Shown: positions 8,427-14,906 of the stretch, in pieces
Numbering within the stretch: position 1 is the first letter of the stretch
Layout of the letters: each line of letters begins with the position of its first letter
Virus record (IMG/VR): IMGVR_UViG_3300025889_018102
Coordinates: 1-64,000 of that record
DNA: 64,000 bases
Source of the DNA: a virus
Reading direction: 5' to 3' (one strand)
Made by a program: the position numbers and the translations under genes
The notes under the pieces: model-generated
What the model saw: the letters and a program-made list of their open reading frames with translations, nothing else
Told to the model about the DNA's origin: nothing
Databases searched by the model: none

Positions 8427-8852
8427 ATGATTACTATTATTAAAAATATAGAAAACCCTTTTATGGAATATATAAAAGATGATCCTGTTCGCCCAGAAAT
8501 TTCAAAAGATTTTAGAGTAAGTAAACATAGATTTGTATGTGTATTGGGTGAAGAAACCCCATCTGCTATAGTATGTGTGAGTTTATTGAATCATGTTCCT
8601 GTGACTGTAGAAGAATTAGAGGCGGATGAAGAAGAAACTACAGCAGTATTTTATACTATATGGAGTTATGTACCGGGAGCTGCGAGGAAATTATTATTTG
8701 AAACTATAAACTTTATACATGAACAATTTCCATCGGTGAATAGATTTGTAACTTTGAGTCCAAAAACTGAGCTGGCGAAGAGATTTCATTTAAGAAATGG
8801 TGCTATTTTATTAAAAGATAATGAGACAACAGTTAATTACGAATATATATAG
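8427..8852 (+). CDS. GNAT-fold-like conserved phage protein
   Basis: 141 residues. The segment FVTLSPKTELAKRFHLRNGA followed by a closing beta strand is a conserved block I associate with T4-like marine phages. It resembles the acetyl-CoA-binding part of GNAT or malonyl-CoA decarboxylase C-terminal folds. Catalytic activity is not demonstrable from motifs. It lies between the HNH gene and tRNA-Thr. Confidence 0.5.
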   Translation: MITIIKNIENPFMEYIKDDPVRPEISKDFRVSKHRFVCVLGEETPSAIVCVSLLNHVPVTVEELEADEEETTAVFYTIWSYVPGAARKLLFETINFIHEQFPSVNRFVTLSPKTELAKRFHLRNGAILLKDNETTVNYEYI

Positions 8853-8859
8853 ATATATA

Positions 8860-8934
8860 GCTCCTAACTCAGAGAAAGCGCTGACCTGGATTTGTAACCC
8901 AGTGAGGATCGTGCAAGTCGGTCTGGGAGCACCA
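8860..8934 (+). tRNA. tRNA-Thr (TGT)
   Basis: Acceptor GCTCCTA/TGGGAGC (one T-G pair), D arm TCAG/CTGA, anticodon loop TTTGTAA, T arm GATCG/CGGTC with loop TGCAAGT, and encoded CCA. The pair closing the anticodon loop is A-C, and the T loop lacks the usual TTC start, so this is a divergent but foldable tRNA. Confidence 0.82.
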
Positions 8935-8950
8935 TTTTAAAGGAATTTAA

Positions 8951-9514
8951 ATGACTAAAAAAGTAGCAGATCTTTTACATGAATCGAGTTTATCTCGTGT
9001 AAATTCTCATGTTAAAAACAGAAATATAGGTATGATAACTGCACATAGAGGTGAGAATACTTCTAAAGAAAATCAATCTAATAACAAAGAATTGGAAAAT
9101 CATATAAAAACAGCAGGTTATGGTTTTATTAAAGTAAAAGGTCGATACATAGAGAACCATGGCACCAAAAATGCAAAAGCAGTAGATGAAGATTCTTTTC
9201 TAGTTATCGGTAAGAAAGGTGATGATAAAGGGGAGTTATTGTCTTTTTTGAAAAAACATGGAAAACATTATAATCAAGATTCCATTCTTCATAAATCATC
9301 AACAGATTTAAACGCAAAGTTGCATGGAACAAGAAAAGACGGATTTCCAGGATTGAATAAAATTCATGATGTTGGAACATTCCATGCTAATAGAGCAGGA
9401 GAATTTCATACTGCAATGAGGGGGCATAGATCTTTTGAATTTAGTGAATCTGTAGAAACATTTAAATTTGTACGTTCACCAACATTTTTTAATAGAGAAG
9501 AAACATTATTTTAA
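8951..9514 (+). CDS. Conserved phage protein with a DUF3293-like region
   Basis: 187 residues. The stretch from about residue 50 to 110 (TAGYGFIKVKGRYIE then DEDSFLVIG and LKKHGKHYNQDSILH) resembles the DUF3293 pattern of a short alpha/beta domain ending in a glutamine-asparagine motif. The N-terminus MTKKVADLLHES contains L-H-E followed by S, a possible prohead-protease site as in packaged T4 proteins. No activity can be assigned. Confidence 0.5.
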   Translation: MTKKVADLLHESSLSRVNSHVKNRNIGMITAHRGENTSKENQSNNKELENHIKTAGYGFIKVKGRYIENHGTKNAKAVDEDSFLVIGKKGDDKGELLSFLKKHGKHYNQDSILHKSSTDLNAKLHGTRKDGFPGLNKIHDVGTFHANRAGEFHTAMRGHRSFEFSESVETFKFVRSPTFFNREETLF

Positions 9515-9529
9515 ACAAGGAGATTAATT

Positions 9530-9865
9530 GTGTTTTATAAAGTTTTTTACACAAATTTATTTGTTTTGAAAAATTCTGCTGGTACTACAAGAGGACCTTT
9601 TATCTTCATTCGTCCAGAATATAAAGATGACATTGGACTATTAGAGCATGAAAAGATTCATGTTAAGCAATGGTGGAAAAATCCTCTTTTTCATGGTATT
9701 ATGTATCTTTTTAGTGAAAAGTATAGACTTAATTGTGAAGTAGAAGCATATAAAGAACAATTAAAACATTGCCCTGCTAATAGAAGAACTCTTTTTGCAA
9801 AGTATCTTGTAAAAGATTATAACTTAAAGATAACACTTGACAAAGCTAAGAAAATTCTGTTATAA
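9530..9865 (+). CDS. Putative HExxH zinc-dependent peptidase-like protein
   Basis: 111 residues. LLEHEKIHVKQWW carries an HExxH zinc motif, and NCEVEAYKEQ about 25 residues later supplies a possible third ligand Glu, the gluzincin layout. No signal peptide is present. The short length means only a minimal metallopeptidase core could exist. The promoter of the following tRNA segment overlaps its last codons. Confidence 0.6.
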   Translation: MFYKVFYTNLFVLKNSAGTTRGPFIFIRPEYKDDIGLLEHEKIHVKQWWKNPLFHGIMYLFSEKYRLNCEVEAYKEQLKHCPANRRTLFAKYLVKDYNLKITLDKAKKILL

Positions 9866-9866
9866 T
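9837..9866 (+). promoter_or_regulatory. Sigma70 promoter for the tRNA-CAT segment
   Basis: TTGACA at 9837 and TATAAT at 9861 with an 18-base spacer. The predicted transcript starts about where the tRNA-like 5' half begins at 9876, so that half is at the 5' end of the RNA. Confidence 0.75.
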
Positions 9867-9875
9867 AGATTTATC

Positions 9876-9912
9876 GGGTCTATAGCTTAATGGTAAAGCA
9901 GCGGACTCAAGA
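9876..9912 (+). other. tRNA-like 5' half (acceptor strand, D arm, half anticodon arm)
   Basis: GGGTCTA, TA, GCTT/AAGC D arm and GCGGA plus loop CTCAAGA follow tRNA spacing exactly, but no matching TCCGC follows at once. Instead an AT-rich linker leads into a complete tRNA. It is either a tRNA fossil or the 5' part of an interrupted tRNA. Confidence 0.6.
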
Positions 9913-9924
9913 ATTAAAAATAAT

Positions 9925-10001
9925 GCCCTGGTAACTCACCTGGTCGAGAGTAATCCGCTCATAACGGATAAGGCAGAGTTCAAGTCTCTGACGGGGCACC
10001 A
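9925..10001 (+). tRNA. tRNA with CAT anticodon (Met or Ile2)
   Basis: Acceptor GCCCTGG pairs with ACGGGGC except at the innermost position. The anticodon stem ATCCG/CGGAT encloses CTCATAA, the T arm is CAGAG/CTCTG around TTCAAGT, and CCA is encoded. The D stem is weak. CAT may read AUG or, if lysidinylated by the host, AUA. Confidence 0.82.
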
Positions 10002-10009
10002 GTAAAGAA

Positions 10010-10051
10010 GGTTCAACTGGGTCACTGGTTCAATCCCAAGTGAACCCACCA
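10010..10051 (+). other. tRNA-like 3' half ending in CCA
   Basis: A T-arm-like segment (GG-TTCAATC-CC) is followed by TGAACCC, A and CCA, the layout of a tRNA 3' end. GGTTCA at 10010 can pair with TGAACC at 10041 as a local hairpin, while pairing with the 5' half at 9876 has mismatches. Its relation to that half is uncertain. Confidence 0.5.
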
Positions 10052-10068
10052 AAATTTTATTTGAATAT

Positions 10069-10191
10069 ATGAATAGTTTATTAAGAAAAGAATTTCAACG
10101 TAGTAGAGATTTAGGATCATTATTTAGACGTAAGATTAAAAGAAAGTTATTAAAAATAACAGGATTTATTATAGGATTCTTTTGGAAATAG
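10069..10191 (+). CDS. Possible 40-residue basic peptide with hydrophobic end
   Basis: An ATG-initiated frame of 40 codons fills the space between the tRNA-like 3' half and the structured RNA. It is rich in Arg and Lys in the first 30 residues (SLFRRKIKRKLLK) and ends in a hydrophobic FIIGFFW stretch. No convincing ribosome site is present, so it may not be translated. Confidence 0.3.
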   Translation: MNSLLRKEFQRSRDLGSLFRRKIKRKLLKITGFIIGFFWK

Positions 10192-10195
10192 AATT

Positions 10196-10470
10196 GTTAT
10201 AGACGAACGTGCTGTCTAATCAACAGCTAGTGTGACCCGCACGATGAGAAGTAGGATGATACCTACGGGTGGTTTGAGCAAGTGCCTACTCCTAGTAATG
10301 GGAATGGAGAATCTGCTCCGGTGAAAACCGCAGTCCAACCTAACTGACGCTGGCAATGCGAAAATCTTTCCCGGTCGTGAAGCGGATGGGGCGTGCGTGA
10401 TGGGATTGCGACTACGCGGTTTCTGATGCGCTATAGTTACCGCCGCGGGAAAGAAGCACTTATACTCGAT
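10196..10470 (+). ncRNA. Candidate structured non-coding RNA upstream of tRNA-Pro
   Basis: About 275 bases without a convincing gene, visibly richer in G and C than the flanks. Helices seen by eye: GCTGT 10211/ACAGC 10223; CGT 10208/ACG 10241; GTAGG 10251/CCTAC 10262; GGAG 10306/CTCC 10316; CGGT-GAAA-ACCG at 10319-10330; a long-range CTTTCCCG 10366/CGGGAAAG 10446 enclosing GCGGT 10416/ACCGC 10439. I do not recognise it as RNase P, tmRNA, 6S or a standard group I intron. Large ornate RNAs such as GOLLD occur beside phage tRNAs, but membership cannot be claimed. Confidence 0.55.
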
Positions 10471-10481
10471 AACTCAGAAAA

Positions 10482-10557
10482 CTCTCTGTGGCGTAATCCG
10501 GTAGCGTTCTACGTTTGGGACGTAGAGGTCCTGGTTCAAATCCAGGCAGAGAGACCA
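10482..10557 (+). tRNA. tRNA-Pro (TGG)
   Basis: Acceptor CTCTCTG/CAGAGAG is perfect. The D arm is GCGT/GCGT with wobble pairs, the anticodon stem CTACG/CGTAG holds TTTGGGA, the T arm CCTGG/CCAGG holds TTCAAAT, and CCA is encoded. Confidence 0.93.
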
Positions 10558-10588
10558 AAAAGAGGTAAAAATAAATAATTTTTTACAA

Positions 10589-10673
10589 GCGCGGGTGGTG
10601 GAACGGTTTACACATCAGACTTAAAATCTGACGGCTTAAGGCCTTGCGGGTTCGAATCCCGCTCCGCGCACCA
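10589..10673 (+). tRNA. tRNA-Leu (TAA)
   Basis: A class II tRNA: acceptor GCGCGGG, anticodon stem TCAGA/TCTGA around CTTAAAA, a long variable arm (CGGC...GCCTT), T arm GCGGG/CCCGC around TTCGAAT, and encoded CCA. Confidence 0.95.
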
Positions 10674-10691
10674 AATTTAAAAGGTCAGTAT

Positions 10692-10877
10692 ATGGCAACA
10701 AAAAATGATATAACTGGCGATGAAATAAAAACAAAAACAGTAACTGATGCATATAGAAACAATTATGATAGAATCTTTCGCAAAAAAGAAACAACATATG
10801 AAGAACAAATACTAAAAAACGAGTATCAAGATATATTATCAACAGAAGAGTGTTTAATTAACGATGAAGAAAAATAA
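10692..10877 (+). CDS. Small hypothetical acidic protein
   Basis: The ATG at 10692 gives 61 residues, charged and hydrophilic, with no domain I recognise. It follows tRNA-Leu by 18 bases and overlaps the next gene's ATG. The proximity suggests co-transcription with the tRNA. Confidence 0.6.
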   Translation: MATKNDITGDEIKTKTVTDAYRNNYDRIFRKKETTYEEQILKNEYQDILSTEECLINDEEK

Positions 10878-11148
10878 AGAAATCTTATGGACTGATGATT
10901 ATGGGTTCTCTCTTACATTAGAAGAAATGATTGAGGAGATTCAATATTTACGTTTAATGAAAGTAAAATATCACTTTTTACTGTTTAAAAATAAAATTTC
11001 AGTACAAGAAATCGCTAACGTAGAAACTCAAATTAAAAACCAACTACATCCAATCATTAAACCTGTACTACCTGTAGAAACTAAGAAACCTGTAATTAAA
11101 AGAAAACAAGCATCTAAAAAAATAACAAAAAAGAAGAAAGGATCTTAG
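10864..11148 (+). CDS. Hypothetical protein with Lys-rich tail
   Basis: 94 residues. The first 60 are mixed helical, and the last 30 are Pro-Val then dense in Lys (KRKQASKKITKKKK), suggesting nucleic-acid contact. No family is recognised. It overlaps its upstream neighbour by 14 bases and sits just before the nucleotidyltransferase-cupin gene. Confidence 0.6.
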   Translation: MKKNKEILWTDDYGFSLTLEEMIEEIQYLRLMKVKYHFLLFKNKISVQEIANVETQIKNQLHPIIKPVLPVETKKPVIKRKQASKKITKKKKGS

Positions 11149-11149
11149 T

Positions 11150-11911
11150 ATGAATACTATTGTAATTGCAACTGGTGGATTTGATCCTTTACATTCTGGT
11201 CATATAAAATATCTTGAAGCTGCAAGACAACTAGGTGACAGATTAATCATCGGTTTAAATTCTGATGCTTGGTTAACTAGAAAAAAAGGTCGTTCTTTTA
11301 TGCCGTTTTTAGAACGACAGGCAGTTCTTAAAGGTTTAAGTTGTACCGGTTATGTTATTGGATTTGATGATTCTGATAACTCAGCGAAAAATGTAATTCA
11401 TATGGTAAGACAATCTTATCCACAAGATAAAATCATTTTTGTAAATGGAGGAGATCGTACAAAAGATAATATTCCGGAAATGGATATACAGGATAATAAC
11501 TTAGAATTTGTTTTTGGAGTTGGAGGAGAAAACAAACGAAATTCCTCGAGCTGGATTCTAGAAGAATGGAAAAATCCAAAAACATTTAGAGATTGGGGTT
11601 ATTATCGTGTATTAGATTCTCAGCCAGGAACCAAGACAAAAGAATTAGTAGTGAATCCTCAATGTTCACTATCTATGCAAAGGCATTTTAAACGTAGTGA
11701 ATATTGGCATATTGTTTCAGGTGTTGGTTGTGTAGATTTAGAGACAGAAAATAATTTTAAATCTGTATATCTTTATCCACATTCTTTTATTAATATTGCG
11801 GTGGGGACATGGCATAAACTTCGTAATACATCACAAGATATTCCACTTAAAGTTATAGAAATTCAATTTGGTGAAGATTGTATAGAAGAAGATATAGAAA
11901 GAAAAGTTTAA
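11150..11911 (+). CDS. Cytidylyltransferase-cupin fusion protein
   Basis: 253 residues in two parts. Residues 1-130 are a RfaE/TagD-like nucleotidyltransferase: GGFDPLHSGHIKYLEAA carries the HxGH motif and KRNSSSWI is near the family's SSS..I signature. Residues 150-250 form a cupin like the C-terminus of type II mannose-6-phosphate isomerase: SMQRHFKRSEYWHIVSGVG and HSFINIAVGTWHKL are the two metal-site strands. The fusion suggests activation and isomerisation of one sugar or polyol phosphate, perhaps feeding a surface or DNA modification. Confidence 0.8.
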   Translation: MNTIVIATGGFDPLHSGHIKYLEAARQLGDRLIIGLNSDAWLTRKKGRSFMPFLERQAVLKGLSCTGYVIGFDDSDNSAKNVIHMVRQSYPQDKIIFVNGGDRTKDNIPEMDIQDNNLEFVFGVGGENKRNSSSWILEEWKNPKTFRDWGYYRVLDSQPGTKTKELVVNPQCSLSMQRHFKRSEYWHIVSGVGCVDLETENNFKSVYLYPHSFINIAVGTWHKLRNTSQDIPLKVIEIQFGEDCIEEDIERKV

Positions 11912-11918
11912 AAATTTC

Positions 11919-11947
11919 TTGACACCACCGTCAAAATATGTTACTAT
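11919..11947 (+). promoter_or_regulatory. Sigma70 promoter for tRNA-Arg
   Basis: TTGACA at 11919 and TACTAT at 11942 with a 17-base spacer, placed 12 bases before the tRNA. A second TATAAT at 11953 is too far from the -35 box to be its partner. Confidence 0.65.
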
Positions 11948-11958
11948 TTGGATATAAT

Positions 11959-12036
11959 ACGGCTGTAGCTCAGTTGGAAAGTAGCACGAGCCTTCTAAGC
12001 TCGGGGTCGGGGGTTCGAGTCCCTCCAGCCGTGCCA
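11959..12036 (+). tRNA. tRNA-Arg (TCT)
   Basis: Acceptor ACGGCTG/CAGCCGT is perfect. The anticodon stem CGAGC/GCTCG holds CTTCTAA, the T arm holds TTCGAGT, the discriminator is G and CCA is encoded. It decodes AGA, the favoured Arg codon in this AT-rich genome. Confidence 0.95.
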
Positions 12037-12053
12037 TTATGTGAGGAATTAAA

Positions 12054-12248
12054 ATGAGAATGATTCTTAATAGAAATGATATTAGATGTTTGGTGGAAAA
12101 ACTGGACAAATATGAAGTAGACAGTTTTACAATCATCAAACATGATACAAGTGGTATAGCTTACACTCTCGATATTGAATTTCCTTATAGAATTAAGGAT
12201 GAGCTTGTGACTGTGACTACGAATGTTGTAGGAACAAACGAATGGTAG
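12054..12248 (+). CDS. Small hypothetical protein
   Basis: 64 residues with GAGGA ten bases before the ATG. The pattern alternates beta-type stretches (FTIIKHDTSGIAYTLDIEF). No family is recognised. Its stop codon region overlaps the ATG of the next small gene. Confidence 0.6.
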   Translation: MRMILNRNDIRCLVEKLDKYEVDSFTIIKHDTSGIAYTLDIEFPYRIKDELVTVTTNVVGTNEW

Positions 12249-12439
12249 AGATCAATTTTATGTGTTTAGTTCAGCATGTTCATTTCAACACAAATTTAGG
12301 TGTTTTTAGAATTAATAGAGATAGAGTATTAGAACATTGGGATACCATACAATGGAGATGGAATAATGCTTTAATGAAGTTTCCAGAATTGAATGTTAAT
12401 GAGTTTTATGAAAAAGCACTTCCATTATTTAAGACTTGA
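12242..12439 (+). CDS. Small hypothetical protein
   Basis: 65 residues, rich in aromatic residues and His (CLVQHVHFNTNLGVF). No domain is recognised. The start overlaps its neighbour; an ATG at 12260 is an alternative. Confidence 0.5.
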   Translation: MVEINFMCLVQHVHFNTNLGVFRINRDRVLEHWDTIQWRWNNALMKFPELNVNEFYEKALPLFKT

Positions 12440-12464
12440 CATTTAAGTAAAATGCTTGTATAAT
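12436..12464 (+). promoter_or_regulatory. Sigma70 early promoter for the 12.5-15 kb cluster
   Basis: TTGACA at 12436 and TATAAT at 12459 with a 17-base spacer, overlapping the end of the preceding gene. It precedes the first of the FAELIVREC paralogues. Confidence 0.82.
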
Positions 12465-12490
12465 ATTAATATATTGAATAAGGAATTGTT

Positions 12491-12682
12491 ATGAACGAAC
12501 GAATTTTTGAACTGATTCAGACCCAAAATGGGTTTCGCGGTCTACTTTGGACCGAAGAAGATAAGCAAGAGTTCGCCGAGTTGATTGTTCGGGAATGCGC
12601 CAAAGTTAATTACAACTCGCCATTTAAGGATGGCGAATTTCACGCCAGGGAACTATTAGAACACTTTGGAGTTGAAGAATGA
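12491..12682 (+). CDS. FAELIVREC-family small protein, paralogue 1
   Basis: 63 residues starting MNERIFEL, with the shared core EFAELIVRECAK and the ending HFGVEE. The same core and tail recur in four nearby genes. The family is known to me only as small uncharacterised phage proteins. AAGGA precedes the start. It overlaps the next paralogue by four bases. Confidence 0.75.
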   Translation: MNERIFELIQTQNGFRGLLWTEEDKQEFAELIVRECAKVNYNSPFKDGEFHARELLEHFGVEE

Positions 12683-12918
12683 ACAAACGAATTCTTAAAC
12701 TTGGGTTAGACTCGGGTATGCTGAACTATGTGGAACATGAAACACCACGACACTATTTCTTATCCGGTCATGCTGATGAAGAATGTTTAGAAAAGTTCGC
12801 TGAGTTGATTGTTCGGGAATGCGCCAAAATGCTCGACGAGTTTCCAGACTACGGACGCCACAACTACTATAAACACGCATCACTGAAGGTAAAAGAATAT
12901 TTCGGAGTTGAAGAATGA
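12679..12918 (+). CDS. FAELIVREC-family small protein, paralogue 2
   Basis: 79 residues: MNKRILKL, the core FAELIVRECAK and the ending YFGVEE. The DNA of the core is nearly identical to paralogue 1, indicating recent duplication or recombination. Function unknown. Confidence 0.75.
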   Translation: MNKRILKLGLDSGMLNYVEHETPRHYFLSGHADEECLEKFAELIVRECAKMLDEFPDYGRHNYYKHASLKVKEYFGVEE

Positions 12919-13196
12919 AATTCAAATACAAAGCCAAGCGTCCCTCTCGTGATCAGTTATGGGGAATGAGCCCAAGTCAGTTCAAGACCTTTCTGAAGAA
13001 GCGTGGACATAATATTGGTCGTGATTTCTTCAAGTATGGTTCTGTAAGCCATTATAAAGGGCGGGCATACCGTTTTCGTTGGTGGGGTGCTATTGGTGAG
13101 TTTTATGTAGATGTAAGTTGCCCATTGAAAGAGTTTGATCGTTGGGCGAATAGTGTAGATGAAGTTGTAAACTTTTATAATTGGATTGAGAAATGA
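12915..13196 (+). CDS. Hypothetical protein, basic and aromatic-rich
   Basis: 93 residues, with Lys/Arg in the first half (KFKYKAKRPSRD) and many Trp, Phe and Tyr. It is inserted between paralogues 2 and 3 with four-base overlaps on both sides, so it is part of the same operon. No family is recognised. Confidence 0.65.
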   Translation: MKFKYKAKRPSRDQLWGMSPSQFKTFLKKRGHNIGRDFFKYGSVSHYKGRAYRFRWWGAIGEFYVDVSCPLKEFDRWANSVDEVVNFYNWIEK

Positions 13197-13414
13197 ACGA
13201 ACGAATTAAAGAACTTGCGTTAGAAGTTTTTAGTTTCAAGTATAAAACTAACCCCAACGAATTGAATCCTGGGCACCACATGGATCATATACACAAGTTC
13301 GCCGAGTTGATTGTTCGGGAATGTGGGGTAGCATTAAGCCCTATGTTGCGTGATATGGTCAGTCGTGGTCAGGCTTTTGATTTAATTAAGAAACATTTCG
13401 GAGTTGAAGTATGA
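13193..13414 (+). CDS. FAELIVREC-family small protein, paralogue 3
   Basis: 73 residues beginning MNERIKELALEVF, with FAELIVREC and ending HFGVEV. It is coupled by four-base overlaps to both neighbours. Function unknown. Confidence 0.75.
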   Translation: MNERIKELALEVFSFKYKTNPNELNPGHHMDHIHKFAELIVRECGVALSPMLRDMVSRGQAFDLIKKHFGVEV

Positions 13415-13674
13415 TCAATCGTTATGAATTATTGAATCGTATTACAGAGTATCTTGCCAATGGTGGTTTGTTCAACCCTGAGTTGATGGATCATCAAGAG
13501 GTGATGCGTCTGCTAATGGATGTTCGTGATTATTTGAATGATCCGACTATCAATCAGCCAGTGATTCCACAAAATCCTTTCAAATGGGATGGTAGTTGTC
13601 CTGTCTGTGGTATTAGTGGTGTCAATGGATATGTGTGTAACAATCCAAAGTGTCCCACGAAAGTGACTTGTTGA
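13411..13674 (+). CDS. Small zinc-ribbon-like protein
   Basis: 87 residues. The last 25 carry CPVCGISG and CNNPKCPTKVTC, a CxxC plus C/C arrangement typical of a zinc ribbon. The N-terminal 60 residues are helical. It could bind nucleic acid or a protein partner; no family can be named. Confidence 0.65.
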   Translation: MINRYELLNRITEYLANGGLFNPELMDHQEVMRLLMDVRDYLNDPTINQPVIPQNPFKWDGSCPVCGISGVNGYVCNNPKCPTKVTC

Positions 13675-13686
13675 AAGGAGAAACAT

Positions 13687-13755
13687 AACAGATGAACGAT
13701 TTAGTAGATTCTTTGGAAAGTGTATCAAAAACATTTCATGAAATTCACGATGAGA
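13687..13755 (+). repeat. 69-bp direct repeat, copy 1
   Basis: Identical to 14632-14700. It covers the last bases before the ATG and the first 21 codons of the gene at 13692. Confidence 0.95.
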
Positions 13756-14066
13756 TCGAAAAGGAATCAGAACAATATTGGAATTCACTTTCCAAAGAAG
13801 ATCAGTTAAAAGTCTTTTGTGCAGTAAGTCGAAGAATCTACAAAGCGGAAATAGAAGAACAAAGAAGTTATCGTGGTACATTATATAGTGTTTTTGAATT
13901 TGGACCAGAAGCATATGCACAAGCACAAATGGCTGGATATTTGACAATTCATAATTCAATAATGTCCGAAGATCATGATACTCACTTGTTGACTCAATTC
14001 TGTAAACAGAATAAAATAGACGATATAGAAACTAAGATAATGGAATTTTGGAAGTTGAATCTATGA
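13692..14066 (+). CDS. Hypothetical protein sharing its N-terminus with a downstream gene
   Basis: 124 residues with AAGGAG upstream. The first 21 residues (from MNDLVDSLESVSKTFHE) are identical to those of the gene at 14637. The rest is charged and helical with no recognised domain. The next gene starts inside its stop codon region. Confidence 0.65.
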   Translation: MNDLVDSLESVSKTFHEIHDEIEKESEQYWNSLSKEDQLKVFCAVSRRIYKAEIEEQRSYRGTLYSVFEFGPEAYAQAQMAGYLTIHNSIMSEDHDTHLLTQFCKQNKIDDIETKIMEFWKLNL

Positions 14067-14278
14067 AATATTATTCTTATAATGAGTATATAACTGAACC
14101 AGGTATTGATGATTATGTAGAAACAAAATCAGAAGAAGATATCAGAAAAGAATATTGGCCTTATTGGTATAACGAGATGTGTAAAAAGTTTGGCAAAGAG
14201 CATGTTGATGCTAACTATACTATACAGGACTGCATCGACGATTGGGTTATTGTTAATTGGGCGTGGGAGAGTAATTGA
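14063..14278 (+). CDS. Small acidic hypothetical protein
   Basis: The ATG at 14063 overlaps the upstream stop and gives 71 residues rich in Tyr, Trp and acidic residues (EEDIRKEYWPYWYNEM). No family is recognised. Confidence 0.6.
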   Translation: MKYYSYNEYITEPGIDDYVETKSEEDIRKEYWPYWYNEMCKKFGKEHVDANYTIQDCIDDWVIVNWAWESN

Positions 14279-14325
14279 TGGGCACTAATTATTATGTGGT
14301 GGAAAATCACAGGACGTGGTGGTAA
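14278..14325 (+). pseudogene. Truncated remnant of a MGTNYY-type phage protein
   Basis: A 15-codon frame begins MGTNYYVVEN, which matches the start of a widespread small phage protein, then stops. It overlaps the end of the previous gene and the ATG of the next paralogue. It looks like a recombination junction that left only the first codons. Confidence 0.5.
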
Positions 14326-14591
14326 TGGATAAAGATCTGATCCTACCCATGGTGATCAACCAGAGTCGCCGAAAGATTGCACGACAGGCTTGTCAGTATT
14401 ATGAGTTCTCCGAGAGTGAGCTTCTTCGGTTTGTTGAGGAGATTGTAGAGCAGTGTGCCTCAATTGCGGACTCAAATCGTGATCGGTATGTTTTTTTTGC
14501 CGAGGCACTCGGAGGTCTTGTTCTCCCCGACACTGGCGATCTGATTCGCCATCATTTTGGTATTCTTTCTGATTTCGGAGTTGAAGAATGA
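14325..14591 (+). CDS. FAELIVREC-family protein, divergent paralogue 4
   Basis: The ATG at 14325 gives 88 residues. The core is diverged (FVEEIVEQCASIAD), but the ending HHFGILSDFGVEE retains the family tail. Base composition is visibly richer in G and C than the other paralogues, which suggests separate import. GTG codons at 14316 and 14319 are alternative starts. Confidence 0.65.
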   Translation: MDKDLILPMVINQSRRKIARQACQYYEFSESELLRFVEEIVEQCASIADSNRDRYVFFAEALGGLVLPDTGDLIRHHFGILSDFGVEE

Positions 14592-14632
14592 ATGATGAAA
14601 AAGACTATGATGTGGTCGTTGATGTAATTTGA
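14588..14632 (+). pseudogene. 14-codon ORF remnant before the duplicated segment
   Basis: A short frame MNDEKDYDVVVDVI ends where the second copy of the 69-bp repeat begins. It is probably debris of the recombination that created the following gene. Confidence 0.3.
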
Positions 14633-14700
14633 ACAGATGAACGATTTAGTAGATTCTTTGGAAAGTGTATCAAAAACATTTCATGAAATTCACGATGAGA
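14632..14700 (+). repeat. 69-bp direct repeat, copy 2
   Basis: Identical to 13687-13755 and supplying the start and first 21 codons of the following gene. Confidence 0.95.
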
Positions 14701-14906
14701 GCGAAATGTTTTGTATTTGTTGTAATAAAAAGTTAGAAAAAGTGTTTGATGAAAATCTACAGCCCAGTGGTGCTGTTCACTTTTCGAGCTTGGGCCATTA
14801 TGGTTCTACTTATTTTGATCCAATGGATGGATCTACTTTGAATATTTTTGTCTGCGACACATGCCTTGAAAAAAACCAAGACCGACTAATAATGAGAGAA
14901 AAATGA
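14637..14906 (+). CDS. Chimeric protein: duplicated N-terminus plus Cys-rich domain
   Basis: 89 residues. Residues 1-21 copy the gene at 13692. From there the sequence carries CICCNKKL and CDTCL, a two-CxxC zinc-binding layout around a Gly/Ser/Tyr-rich middle. The domain swap at the repeat edge indicates formation by recombination. No Shine-Dalgarno is visible, unlike copy 1. Confidence 0.6.
   Translation: MNDLVDSLESVSKTFHEIHDESEMFCICCNKKLEKVFDENLQPSGAVHFSSLGHYGSTYFDPMDGSTLNIFVCDTCLEKNQDRLIMREK

Noticed and set aside
10360-10460. Possible group I intron core (GACTA and TATAGT segments)
   Set aside because: The two segments are too close for P3/P7/P8 topology and the neighbouring tRNA is uninterrupted.
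10393-10578. A 61-codon open frame across the structured RNA and tRNA-Pro
   Set aside because: It runs through an intact tRNA and strong RNA helices, lacks a ribosome site and has atypical composition; the RNA reading explains the region better.
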